DNA of 6,375 nucleotides from Spirochaeta sp. (GCA_020201015.1 JAIVHN010000061.1:4191-10565); one strand, 5' to 3'. Shown: positions 1 to 5,526, counted from the stretch's first letter. A program made the numbers and translations. Notes: generated from the letters alone by a model not told the origin.

Positions 1-1
1 G

Positions 2-109
2 GTCTTCCAGTTGGACGAGCTGTTCTTTACCAAGCAGATTGAGGCATATGAGGACTTTCCACCTATTCTGTTCGTGAAGGCCTCCAGCGTGTTCGACTTG
101 TATGCCTAA
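2..109 (+). CDS. C-terminal end of an unrecognised protein (5' end outside window)
   Basis: An open frame enters from the left edge and ends at TAA 107-109, giving 35 residues that finish in VFDLYA. It is the only + strand frame open across this stretch; the other two reach stops early. The composition (aromatic, acidic, a PPILFVKAS segment) looks like real protein. I do not recognise the family. The gene often found before phoU is pstB, but nothing here resembles the end of an ABC ATPase. It lies 62 bp before phoU on the same strand, so it could be cotranscribed with it or be an independent gene. Confidence is limited by the short length. Confidence 0.5.
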   Translation, partial: VFQLDELFFTKQIEAYEDFPPILFVKASSVFDLYA

Positions 110-130
110 GCCCGGACGATAGTGGCCACG

Positions 131-147
131 CTAACTAAATTTTAACA
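131..147 (+). promoter_or_regulatory. Candidate Pho box (11-bp-spaced direct repeat) before phoU
   Basis: CTAACT (131-136) and TTAACA (142-147) are similar hexamers whose starts lie exactly 11 bp apart, separated by an A/T-rich spacer. This is the geometry of known PhoB and PhoP sites: direct repeats in helical phase, with TTAACA-like halves in Bacillus PhoP and CTGTCA-like halves in E. coli PhoB. Its place 25-40 bp before the first gene of a phoU-phoB-phoR cluster suits autoregulation. The halves match each other at only 4 of 6 positions, so this is a suggestion from spacing and context. Confidence 0.3.
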
Positions 148-158
148 CAAATAGTGTT
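144..158. repeat. Short perfect inverted repeat just before phoU
   Basis: AACAC (144-148) and GTGTT (154-158) are exact reverse complements around the 5-bp centre AAATA. The dyad overlaps the second half of the candidate Pho box and ends 13 bp before the phoU ATG. It could be an operator or a weak hairpin in the leader. A 5-bp dyad in A/T-rich DNA can easily arise by chance. Confidence 0.3.
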
Positions 159-171
159 CATGTAAATGTAG

Positions 172-819
172 ATGAAGATAGCACACGAGATCGACGCCAT
201 GCAGCAGAACATCCTCCGAATGGGAGCACGGGTCGATACCGCGCTTCGAAAGACGTTGACTGCGCTTGAGCTCCACGACTACGAACTTGCAGCCGAGGTT
301 ATTCGTGAAGACTCTCTCATAGATGCACTCCAAGCTAAGATAGAAGATCAATGCACGCGCATCATCTCCACTTCACAACCGGACCCCTCGGACCTACGCC
401 AATTGTTGGTTGGAATTAAGCTCTCGTCCAGCTTAGAACGCACCGGTGATCACGCGCGACATTTAGCTCGTCGGGCGCGGGTAGTAACCGACCCGCTCTT
501 TGTGGATGCGCTACCGCTCATTCGCCGAATGGCCGAGATCGACACGGAAATGCTCCACGATAGCTTAACAGCCTACGTTCAAAGAGACCCAGAGGAGGCA
601 TGTGCAATTGCAGCGCGCGATGATGAGATCGACGAGCTGAATAGCCAGCTCTCCAAGCTGCTTATTGGTATTATGCAAGCGCACCCGGAGACCATAGAAA
701 AGGGAATAGAGCTAATGATGGTGAATAGGTTCCTGGAGCGACTTGGTGACCACGTGACAAATATCTGTGAGTGGATTGTCTTTGCTACACGCAACGAACA
801 CGTCGAGTTGAATGCCTAA
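172..819 (+). CDS. phoU: Phosphate signalling regulator PhoU
   Basis: PhoU is a cytoplasmic all-helical protein that links the state of the PstSCAB phosphate transporter to the PhoR kinase and keeps the Pho response low when phosphate is plentiful. The 215-residue length is normal for the family. Two tandem three-helix PhoU domains are visible, each with the metal-binding signature: ERTGDH at residues 89-94 and ERLGDH at 189-194, exactly 100 residues apart. QPDPSDLR (69-76) matches the conserved turn before helix 3 of the first domain. The start at 172 is forced by an in-frame TAG at 169-171; the next in-frame ATG (199) would cut into helix 1. No Shine-Dalgarno sequence is visible. Two in-frame ATG-stop pairs (160-165, 166-171) directly precede the start. 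The response regulator follows after 13 bp. Confidence 0.93.
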   Translation: MKIAHEIDAMQQNILRMGARVDTALRKTLTALELHDYELAAEVIREDSLIDALQAKIEDQCTRIISTSQPDPSDLRQLLVGIKLSSSLERTGDHARHLARRARVVTDPLFVDALPLIRRMAEIDTEMLHDSLTAYVQRDPEEACAIAARDDEIDELNSQLSKLLIGIMQAHPETIEKGIELMMVNRFLERLGDHVTNICEWIVFATRNEHVELNA

Positions 820-832
820 CGGGAGAAACTGA

Positions 833-1528
833 ATGGGTCAGGAACGGATTCTGATTGTGGACGATGAACTGGATATCCTAGAGTTGATCGCCTACAACCT
901 GCGCAAGGAAGGATACGAGGTTGAAACGGTTCAGTCCGGTGAGCAGGCACTGCGGGCAATGGCCGAGAATCCGCCCCAAGCGGTATTGCTGGACTTGTTG
1001 TTGCCGGGCATAGATGGCATTGAAGTGTGCAGGCGCATTAAGCAGGATAAGCGTTTTCAGCATACGCCGGTTCTTATGCTGACGGCGAGAACCGAAGATA
1101 GTGACATTGTCACTGGCTTAGAGGTTGGCGCTGACGACTATATCACCAAACCCTTTAGTCCTAAAGTATTGGTTGCACGGCTTCGAGCCGCGCTCCGACG
1201 AAATACCAGTGATCAGTTGCCGACAGATGAACCGGTGCTTCTTCACGTCCAAGATATTGCCATAGACACCGCACGGCACGAAGTACGGTGTGACGGCAGC
1301 ATTATACTGCTGTCGGCTACCGAGTTCGCAATACTTGAGTTTTTCGCGAGGAATCCGGGTTTAGTGTTTTCCCGAACCCGAATCATAGATGCTATACGTG
1401 GTGAGGACTATCCGGTTACCGAGCGATCGGTAGATGTGCAGATACTGGGTCTGCGCAAGAAGCTGGGGGTCCGTGGCACACATATTGAAACGGTCCGTGG
1501 CGTTGGATACCGACTAAAGGACACATAG
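833..1528 (+). CDS. phoB: PhoB-type response regulator (OmpR/PhoB family)
   Basis: This is a 231-residue transcription factor of the OmpR/PhoB family, most likely the phosphate regulator because it sits between phoU and a PhoR-like kinase. The receiver domain (about 5-120) has the acidic pair D10-D11, the phosphoacceptor D54 in LLDLLLPG, T84 in LTAR and K106 in TKPF, so it should be phosphorylatable. A linker (about 121-135) leads to a winged-helix DNA-binding domain (about 138-229) with LSATEF (160-165), a recognition helix around ERSVDVQILGLRKKL (197-211) and the terminal hairpin VRGVGYRL (221-228). GGGAGA at 821-826 lies 6 bp before the ATG, the best ribosome site of the three pho genes. 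The name phoB rests on family plus context; a different OmpR-family regulator cannot be excluded from this protein alone. Confidence 0.88.
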   Translation: MGQERILIVDDELDILELIAYNLRKEGYEVETVQSGEQALRAMAENPPQAVLLDLLLPGIDGIEVCRRIKQDKRFQHTPVLMLTARTEDSDIVTGLEVGADDYITKPFSPKVLVARLRAALRRNTSDQLPTDEPVLLHVQDIAIDTARHEVRCDGSIILLSATEFAILEFFARNPGLVFSRTRIIDAIRGEDYPVTERSVDVQILGLRKKLGVRGTHIETVRGVGYRLKDT

Positions 1529-1533
1529 CTTAG

Positions 1534-3321
1534 ATGCGAAGATCGCTCATTTACCAGATGCTCCCAGTGTATCTTTTTGCAATACTGCTGGTGGTAGGAT
1601 TGCTCACTATTGCTTCAACTCGTGTAATTACCAGCACCTTCTACGCTGAAAAAGAGATCGAGCTGCGCACCACCACCCGGCTCATCAGCAATGCTCTCGA
1701 CTTGCCGAGCGTGTTTACCGCTGCCGGTGAAAACGAACTGAATGATACAAGAGCGGCTTTAACGCACCTGGTTGCGGATGTACCTTTGCGCATTTCGGTG
1801 ATCTCACCAAGTGGTGATGTACTTGCCGACACACACATAAGCCCATTATTGGCTGAGAATCATGCTACGCGGCCCGAGGTAGTTGAAGCTTTGACGGAGG
1901 GTGTCGGCACTCATACCCGCGTTAGCTCGAGCACCTCCGCAAACAGCTTGTACCTGGCTTTAGCAGTTTTCGACGATAATCAGGAGCCGATTGGGATAGT
2001 GCGAAGTGCTGCATCTGTTGCAGGTATTGACCGGCGCATCCGGGAAGCTTTTACGGCAATTCTGTTTGCTGGACTGCTCATTATAGCTGGCACAACTCTA
2101 CCTACCTTCGTTGTTATAAAGCGAATATATAGTCCGCTCGTGAGAATACAGGAGGCGGCCGACCGGTACGCCCGCGGCGACCTGAACTATCGTATTGAGC
2201 TACGAGCTCCTGAAGAGATTCAGTCCATCGCCGGAACGCTCAACAGCATGGCTGCACAGCTTGCAGATACGATTTCTGGCATTACTGCACAACGTAACGA
2301 GTTGGAGGTAATACTGAGCAGCATGGTTGAGGGCGTAATTGTAGTGGACGAGAATCGCCGTATTTCCTCTATGAATCGTGCAGCAGGGGTGCTTTTTCGG
2401 GTTAATCATGACACGGTGATTGGCAAGTCGGTTATAGAGGCCTTACGGAATGTTGAGATTGACGAGTTGGTAGCACGGGCCGTAGAGCAGGGCGGCGCTC
2501 AGGAGGCGGGCTTTGTGATATATGACAGTCCCCTAACGCACGTGCAGGTTCATGCGACAACCTTGAACTATGAGGGCTCGGCCGGGGTGCTGTTAGTGCT
2601 CAATGACATTTCGAAAATGAAACAACTGGAGAATATTCGCCGCGACTTCATCGCAAACGTTTCGCATGAGCTGCGGACTCCAATTACCTCAATTCTCGGC
2701 TTTGTGGAGACACTCCGTGACGGGGCCTTGCAGGAGCCAGCAGCCGCTGAACGCTTCATTGAGATCATTCATGGGCAATCGGTGCGCTTGAATTTGATCA
2801 TTGAGGATCTTCTTAGCCTCAGCAGGCTTGAGAGCCTAAACAGCGAAATTCCAACGGAGATGTACCGATTAGACCAAATTGTGAACAAGGCCATACAGGC
2901 CTGTGAGCACGAGGCCGGGCGCAAAGAGATTTACATTCAGCATTCTCACCATGGCATGCCTACAGCTCGCGTGAACCCGGCCTTGCTTGAACAAGCTTTG
3001 GTGAACCTCATAAACAATGCCGTGAAGTACAGTCCTCGGGTAAGCGAAGTGGAGGTAACGACGCGCGTGAGCAACTCCTTGTTGCAAATTGATGTCACGG
3101 ACCACGGTGAAGGTATTCCGCGCAAGGACATTGAACGAGTTTTTGAAAGATTTTATCGAGTTGACCGTGCGCGGAGTCGCAACATAGGCGGCACGGGGTT
3201 AGGTCTGGCCATTGTTAAGCATATTGCAATGGCTCATGGCGGCGAAGTTACGGTCATGAGCACCGAGGGTCAAGGAAGCACCTTCACCCTTCGTATCCCA
3301 CAAGTTCAATCCCTCTCTTAA
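1534..3321 (+). CDS. phoR: PhoR-type sensor histidine kinase
   Basis: This is a 595-residue inner-membrane kinase that should phosphorylate the adjacent regulator. In order: membrane segment 1 (about 9-28); an extracytoplasmic sensor region (about 35-170); membrane segment 2 (about 172-195); HAMP (about 196-248, with RYARGDLNYRI); PAS (about 253-362, with MVEGVIVVDENRRI); dimerisation domain with phosphoacceptor H378 in SHELRTP; and an ATPase domain with N box NLINNAVKYS (491-500), G1 DHGEGIP (523-529), F box FERFY (537-541) and G2 GGTGLGL (552-558). All catalytic motifs are intact. E. coli PhoR is shorter and lacks the large extracytoplasmic domain; this layout resembles PhoR/WalK-type kinases. 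The ATG follows the regulator's stop by 5 bp and is preceded by an in-frame TAG, so translation is probably coupled. AAAGG at 1516-1520 is a weak and distant Shine-Dalgarno candidate. Confidence 0.87.
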   Translation: MRRSLIYQMLPVYLFAILLVVGLLTIASTRVITSTFYAEKEIELRTTTRLISNALDLPSVFTAAGENELNDTRAALTHLVADVPLRISVISPSGDVLADTHISPLLAENHATRPEVVEALTEGVGTHTRVSSSTSANSLYLALAVFDDNQEPIGIVRSAASVAGIDRRIREAFTAILFAGLLIIAGTTLPTFVVIKRIYSPLVRIQEAADRYARGDLNYRIELRAPEEIQSIAGTLNSMAAQLADTISGITAQRNELEVILSSMVEGVIVVDENRRISSMNRAAGVLFRVNHDTVIGKSVIEALRNVEIDELVARAVEQGGAQEAGFVIYDSPLTHVQVHATTLNYEGSAGVLLVLNDISKMKQLENIRRDFIANVSHELRTPITSILGFVETLRDGALQEPAAAERFIEIIHGQSVRLNLIIEDLLSLSRLESLNSEIPTEMYRLDQIVNKAIQACEHEAGRKEIYIQHSHHGMPTARVNPALLEQALVNLINNAVKYSPRVSEVEVTTRVSNSLLQIDVTDHGEGIPRKDIERVFERFYRVDRARSRNIGGTGLGLAIVKHIAMAHGGEVTVMSTEGQGSTFTLRIPQVQSLS

Positions 3322-3328
3322 TCCCTCT
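3308..3328. repeat. 9-bp direct repeat across the phoR stop codon
   Basis: AATCCCTCT occurs at 3308-3316 and again at 3320-3328, a 12-bp period. The TAA of phoR (3319-3321) lies between and partly within the second copy. It may be a small local duplication that shaped the end of the protein. No function is evident. Confidence 0.5.
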
Positions 3329-3333
3329 GACGG

Positions 3334-3352
3334 CGAAACCTAAGGCGTTTCG
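3334..3352. terminator. Weak hairpin between the convergent phoR and MFS genes
   Basis: CGAAAC (3334-3339) and GTTTCG (3347-3352) form a perfect 6-bp stem with a 7-base loop. A second small dyad, GCAGA/TCTGC, lies at 3363-3367 and 3374-3378. The first starts 12 bp after the phoR stop, and together they occupy the 100-bp gap between convergent genes, where terminators are expected. Neither has a T-run on either strand, so neither is a classical intrinsic terminator. Rho-dependent ending or a 3'-end-stabilising hairpin is possible. Confidence 0.25.
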
Positions 3353-3421
3353 AACCGGTGCTGCAGACGCAGCTCTGCGCGTGGCGGGTTAGGATTGTGC
3401 GAGAATATACTGAGGAATGTG

Positions 3422-4609
3422 TTAAAGGGTAAACGAGAGAGTAGGGAGTGCAGCAGCAGCCAACAAGACTCCTGTTCCGACAAGGATAGTTGGAAAGCCG
3501 ACTCCGGCGTCAAGGAGTGTTCCAAAGAGCATTGGGCCCAGTGCCGTTCCGGCAACCATAAATGAAGTATAGGTACTGCGGACACGGCCATAGCCCTCGG
3601 TACCGTGTAGTTCCGCGAACAGCGCTGCTTTGATTGAACTACTGGAACCAAGCGATACGCCTGCGCTTAACAGGAATACCACAGCTCCCCACGCCTCGGT
3701 GGTGGTGCCTAACACCACAAGCCCAAAAAGCAATGGAGCTAAATGTACTGCATACAGCTTTTTCGCGGTGAACCGATCTACAAGTGTACCGCCCAAAAGG
3801 CCAAACAGAAAGCGTGATGCAGCGTAGCTGGAGAACACCGCGCTGTACCATGCGGCCGACCACCCGCGACTTTGAGCCAGCACCAACTGATAAAAAAATA
3901 CACCTGTGGTGCCGAGACTCAGGACAACAACCGAGGGAGCAACAGTCCAAAACGCGCGGTCCTTCAGGAGTGCAAATCGGGAGACCGGCTCGATTACTTC
4001 GTCCGCCGTCGAATCAGTAGCTGGGCCAAACTCATCCAAGGGCAGGAACTGCAATGCCGGTAGCAACACTGCCAGAAGTAGTGTTGCGTTCATAACAAGG
4101 CTGATGCGCCACCCAACTAGCGGAATGATAAGAGCAATGAAGATGGGAAATACCATTTCGCCAACCGAGAATCCAAGTGAAGCAAGGCTTAGCGCCTTGC
4201 CACGGTCGACCTCGAAATGGCGGCCCAAGACAGTGTGGCTGATATGGGTCATGAGCCCCTGTCCACCAAAACGCAGTCCAAGAAGCGCCGGAAGGAGGAG
4301 CGCCACGTGGTGCGTTAATCCAAGCAGCACGGAGGCCGCACCAAGAACTCCTATGGTTTTGTACAGATAGGCCGGTAAAGGTCGGTGATCTATAAGGCCG
4401 CCAAAGTTAACGAGCAAGAGTGCCGAGCCGATGGTTGCAACTGCGTATATCGCCCCAAAAGCGCTGTTCGAGATCCCAAGCTCCAACAGGATATGTGGGA
4501 CATACAGCGAAATGAGGAACGTCTGTCCCAAGCTCGAAAAGAATGTGAGGAGGAATCCAAATCCAACATGCGTTGGGTATGACTTCAGGAAGAGGTAGTA
4601 TGTGTTCAT
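3422..4609 (-). CDS. Major facilitator superfamily transporter, 12 membrane helices
   Basis: This is a 395-residue secondary transporter of the inner membrane; the substrate cannot be read from the sequence. About twelve hydrophobic segments are visible, six before and six after a hydrophilic central loop (about 191-215, rich in D, E, T). The MFS loop 2-3 motif appears as GGLIDHRP (70-77), and its second-half counterpart as GGTLVDRF (273-280). The stretch RGKALSLASLGFSVGEMVFP (136-155), followed by GWR, resembles the monocarboxylate/oxalate-formate type MFS branch, but that is a hint only. The ATG at 4609 is the first possible start: the frame upstream runs to a TGA at 4634-4636 with no start codon between. 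No clear ribosome site is seen. The gene converges on phoR and lies 107 bp downstream of tRNA-Leu on the same strand. Confidence 0.85.
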   Translation of the reverse strand: MNTYYLFLKSYPTHVGFGFLLTFFSSLGQTFLISLYVPHILLELGISNSAFGAIYAVATIGSALLLVNFGGLIDHRPLPAYLYKTIGVLGAASVLLGLTHHVALLLPALLGLRFGGQGLMTHISHTVLGRHFEVDRGKALSLASLGFSVGEMVFPIFIALIIPLVGWRISLVMNATLLLAVLLPALQFLPLDEFGPATDSTADEVIEPVSRFALLKDRAFWTVAPSVVVLSLGTTGVFFYQLVLAQSRGWSAAWYSAVFSSYAASRFLFGLLGGTLVDRFTAKKLYAVHLAPLLFGLVVLGTTTEAWGAVVFLLSAGVSLGSSSSIKAALFAELHGTEGYGRVRSTYTSFMVAGTALGPMLFGTLLDAGVGFPTILVGTGVLLAAAALPTLSFTL

Positions 4610-4644
4610 AGGCTTGCACGAGAAGGTACTACTTCATTTCAATC

Positions 4645-4663
4645 GTGGCTACCAATGAGCCAC
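4645..4663. promoter_or_regulatory. Perfect dyad upstream of the MFS gene, possible operator
   Basis: GTGGCT (4645-4650) and AGCCAC (4658-4663) are exact inverted repeats around a 7-bp centre. They lie 36-54 bp before the MFS start codon, a typical place for a repressor or activator site controlling a transporter gene. As RNA it could equally be a hairpin after the tRNA, but no T-run follows on the minus strand. No matching regulator gene is in the window. Confidence 0.3.
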
Positions 4664-4681
4664 AGTTGAGCACGGTAGTCC

Positions 4682-4699
4682 GCTAAAGGTGCTAAAGGC
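4682..4699. repeat. Two tandem copies of a 9-bp unit
   Basis: GCTAAAGGT (4682-4690) is followed directly by GCTAAAGGC (4691-4699), identical except for the last base. The pair lies in the minus-strand spacer between tRNA-Leu and the MFS gene, 18 bp past the tRNA 3' end. It is probably a small slippage duplication; no role is evident. Confidence 0.6.
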
Positions 4700-4716
4700 G
4701 CAAAAGTCGAGATTTT

Positions 4717-4802
4717 TACCGGAGACGGGACTTGAACCCGTACAGCTTTTTCAAGCCGGGGGATTTTAAGTCCCCTGTGTCTACCAATTCCACCACTCCG
4801 GC
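4717..4802 (-). tRNA. tRNA-Leu, anticodon UAA
   Basis: Read on the minus strand, an 86-base cloverleaf is complete. The acceptor stem is GCCGGAG with CTCCGGT, the D stem GTG/CAC has the loop containing TTGGTAGA, and the anticodon stem GGGGA/TCCCC encloses the loop CTTAAAA, giving anticodon TAA (UAA), which reads UUA and probably UUG. A 17-base variable arm forms its own stem (GGCTT/AAGCT), as class II leucine tRNAs require. The T arm is ACGGG-TTCAAGT-CCCGT and the discriminator base is A. The 3' CCA is not encoded: the next bases are AAA, so a CCA-adding enzyme is needed. The first acceptor pair is G1-U72, a wobble rather than the usual G-C. Confidence 0.96.
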
Positions 4803-4812
4803 GTAAGTCGGC

Positions 4813-4842
4813 ATCATACACAGCTCGGGGTCGGGCGGTCAA
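4813..4842 (-). promoter_or_regulatory. Sigma70-type promoter of tRNA-Leu
   Basis: On the minus strand, TTGACC (4842-4837) and TATGAT (4818-4813) each match the -35 and -10 consensus at five of six positions, with an 18-bp spacer. Transcription would begin near 4806, a few bases before the mature tRNA end at 4802, leaving a very short 5' leader for RNase P. The bases after the -10 element are GCCGAC, a GC-rich discriminator of the kind linked to stringent control of stable RNA promoters. Confidence 0.72.
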
Positions 4843-4852
4843 GCTTTACAGA

Positions 4853-4880
4853 GTTTCTCCAGCAGCGATCACGGAGAAAC
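4853..4880. promoter_or_regulatory. Perfect 8-bp inverted repeat between divergent tRNA-Leu and the repeat-protein gene
   Basis: GTTTCTCC (4853-4860) and GGAGAAAC (4873-4880) are exact reverse complements around a 12-bp centre. The site lies just upstream of the tRNA-Leu -35 element on one side and 50-78 bp before the start of the 137-residue protein on the other. An operator for a dimeric regulator of the rightward gene, or a hairpin in its leader, would both fit. There is no T-run, so it is not an intrinsic terminator. It is the longest perfect dyad I found in the non-coding parts of the window. Confidence 0.4.
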
Positions 4881-4930
4881 AAGCCGAAAGAGGCAGTAGA
4901 AAACTGTCGATACTGTCACCGGGAGGCTCT

Positions 4931-5344
4931 ATGCGACTTAGCTCTGCATTTTTGCGATTAATGTTGGCGGTGATCATGGCGGCAATGTTTGTGTTGGGCG
5001 TGGCTGCCACTGAGGAAGAAGAGCCGGAATTCTATTTTGACGCCACACGCTATAACTCAGGTTGGATTATTTCGGATAGTAACGACGACGGACGCACCGA
5101 CTATGCGCTGAAGCTAAATGACCGTATGCAGAAGGATATCGAGGCTATGGACTTTAGCCACGACGGGTATATGGATAACTTTTACTACTATGAGAACGAT
5201 GTCCTCATAAGGCACGAACTTGATACTAACGGCAACCAGCAGGTGGATCTGTGGGTGTTTATGTATAGGGGTGTGCAGGTTCAGGGCTGGGAACGTGATA
5301 CCAACCATGACGGGCAAGCGGATCTCTACCGCAGTTATGAGTGA
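4931..5344 (+). CDS. Secreted 137-residue protein with four calcium-binding-like aspartate repeats
   Basis: I do not recognise a named family. A signal peptide is clear: MRLSSAFLRL, then a hydrophobic core to about residue 24, with likely cleavage after VAA (residue 26). The mature part starts with an acidic cluster. There is no cysteine, so it is not a lipoprotein. Four aspartate loops follow: D49-x-N-x-D-G-x-x-D57, D74-x-S-x-D-G-x-x-D82, D98-x-N-x-N-Q-x-x-D106 and D123-x-N-x-D-G-x-x-D131, starting 25, 24 and 25 residues apart. Such loops resemble EF-hand or thrombospondin type 3 calcium sites. Aromatic stretches between them (NFYYYEN, LWVFMYR) suggest beta strands, so a small calcium-stabilised periplasmic or outer-surface domain is inferred. 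Loop 3 has lost its central Asp-Gly. GGGAGG at 4921-4926 is a strong ribosome site 4 bp before the ATG. Confidence 0.85.
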   Translation: MRLSSAFLRLMLAVIMAAMFVLGVAATEEEEPEFYFDATRYNSGWIISDSNDDGRTDYALKLNDRMQKDIEAMDFSHDGYMDNFYYYENDVLIRHELDTNGNQQVDLWVFMYRGVQVQGWERDTNHDGQADLYRSYE

Positions 5345-5352
5345 CCTGGCCA

Positions 5353-5378
5353 GTACATGATGTACCAAAACATGATGT
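5353..5378. repeat. Pair of related ATG-containing palindromes after the repeat-protein gene
   Basis: A 13-bp palindrome, GTACAT-G-ATGTAC (5353-5365), is followed by ACAT-G-ATGT (5370-5378), with centres 15 bp apart. Both share the core ACATGATGTA as a direct repeat. The first begins 9 bp after the stop at 5342-5344. A paired operator for the gene to the right is one reading. The same bases also spell a seven-codon open frame (MMYQNMM) from ATG 5357 to TAA 5378-5380, without a convincing ribosome site. Confidence 0.4.
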
Positions 5379-5393
5379 AAGAACCGAGTAGTT

Positions 5394-5402
5394 TGCTATA
5401 TA
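5394..5402 (+). promoter_or_regulatory. Candidate extended -10 promoter for the methyltransferase gene
   Basis: TG-C-TATATA (5394-5402) has the extended -10 layout (TGn followed by a TATAAT-like hexamer, four of six matching). No good -35 element lies at the usual distance, which extended -10 promoters can tolerate. The hexamer sits within the perfect palindrome GCTATATAGC (5395-5404). Transcription would start near 5409 and give a leader of roughly 118 bases before the ATG at 5527. Confidence 0.3.
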
Positions 5403-5404
5403 GC

Positions 5405-5526
5405 CGCAATCCGCGACAGTATCCCTGTCGGTCCCTTGCGAAACGGGGACACGTTAGATGTGGCTTGAGAAATGGGCTCATGCTACTACCAATTGAACAA
5501 CAAATGTGAGAAAATCAGGCTTACCT
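5405..5526 (+). other. Structured non-coding leader with two adjacent hairpins
   Basis: Two stems sit end to end. CGACAG/CTGTCG (5414-5419, 5425-5430) is a perfect 6-bp stem with a 5-base loop. GTCCC/GGGAC (5431-5435, 5446-5450) is extended by a T-G wobble, with loop bases around TGCGAAAC. No T-run follows, so an intrinsic terminator of the upstream gene is unlikely. The rest, 5451-5526, shows no gene or strong repeat. The hairpins could be a leader structure of the methyltransferase mRNA or a 3' stabilising element of the upstream mRNA. I recognise no known riboswitch or small RNA. Confidence 0.35.

Noticed and set aside
3334..3378. Classical intrinsic terminator between phoR and the MFS gene
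   Set aside because: Short stems exist, but there is no T-run on either strand after them, so only a weak hairpin is annotated.
3906..4370. 154-codon + strand open frame opposite the MFS transporter
   Set aside because: It lies entirely within the MFS gene on the other strand, has a composition typical of antisense frames (R, S, T, P rich, no domain) and no ribosome site; the MFS frame has clear helices and motifs.
4639..4842. 67-codon minus-strand open frame over the tRNA-Leu region
   Set aside because: It is the tRNA gene and its promoter read as protein, a well-known false gene type; the cloverleaf and sigma70 elements explain the sequence.
4903..4917. Two ACTGTC hexamers before the repeat-protein gene, resembling E. 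coli Pho-box halves
   Set aside because: Their starts are 9 bp apart, not the 11 bp needed for PhoB sites in helical phase, and the spacer is not A/T-rich.
5506..5526. GTG at 5506 as the start of the methyltransferase
   Set aside because: It has no Shine-Dalgarno sequence and adds seven residues outside the conserved domain; ATG 5527 is better placed, although the longer form cannot be strictly excluded.
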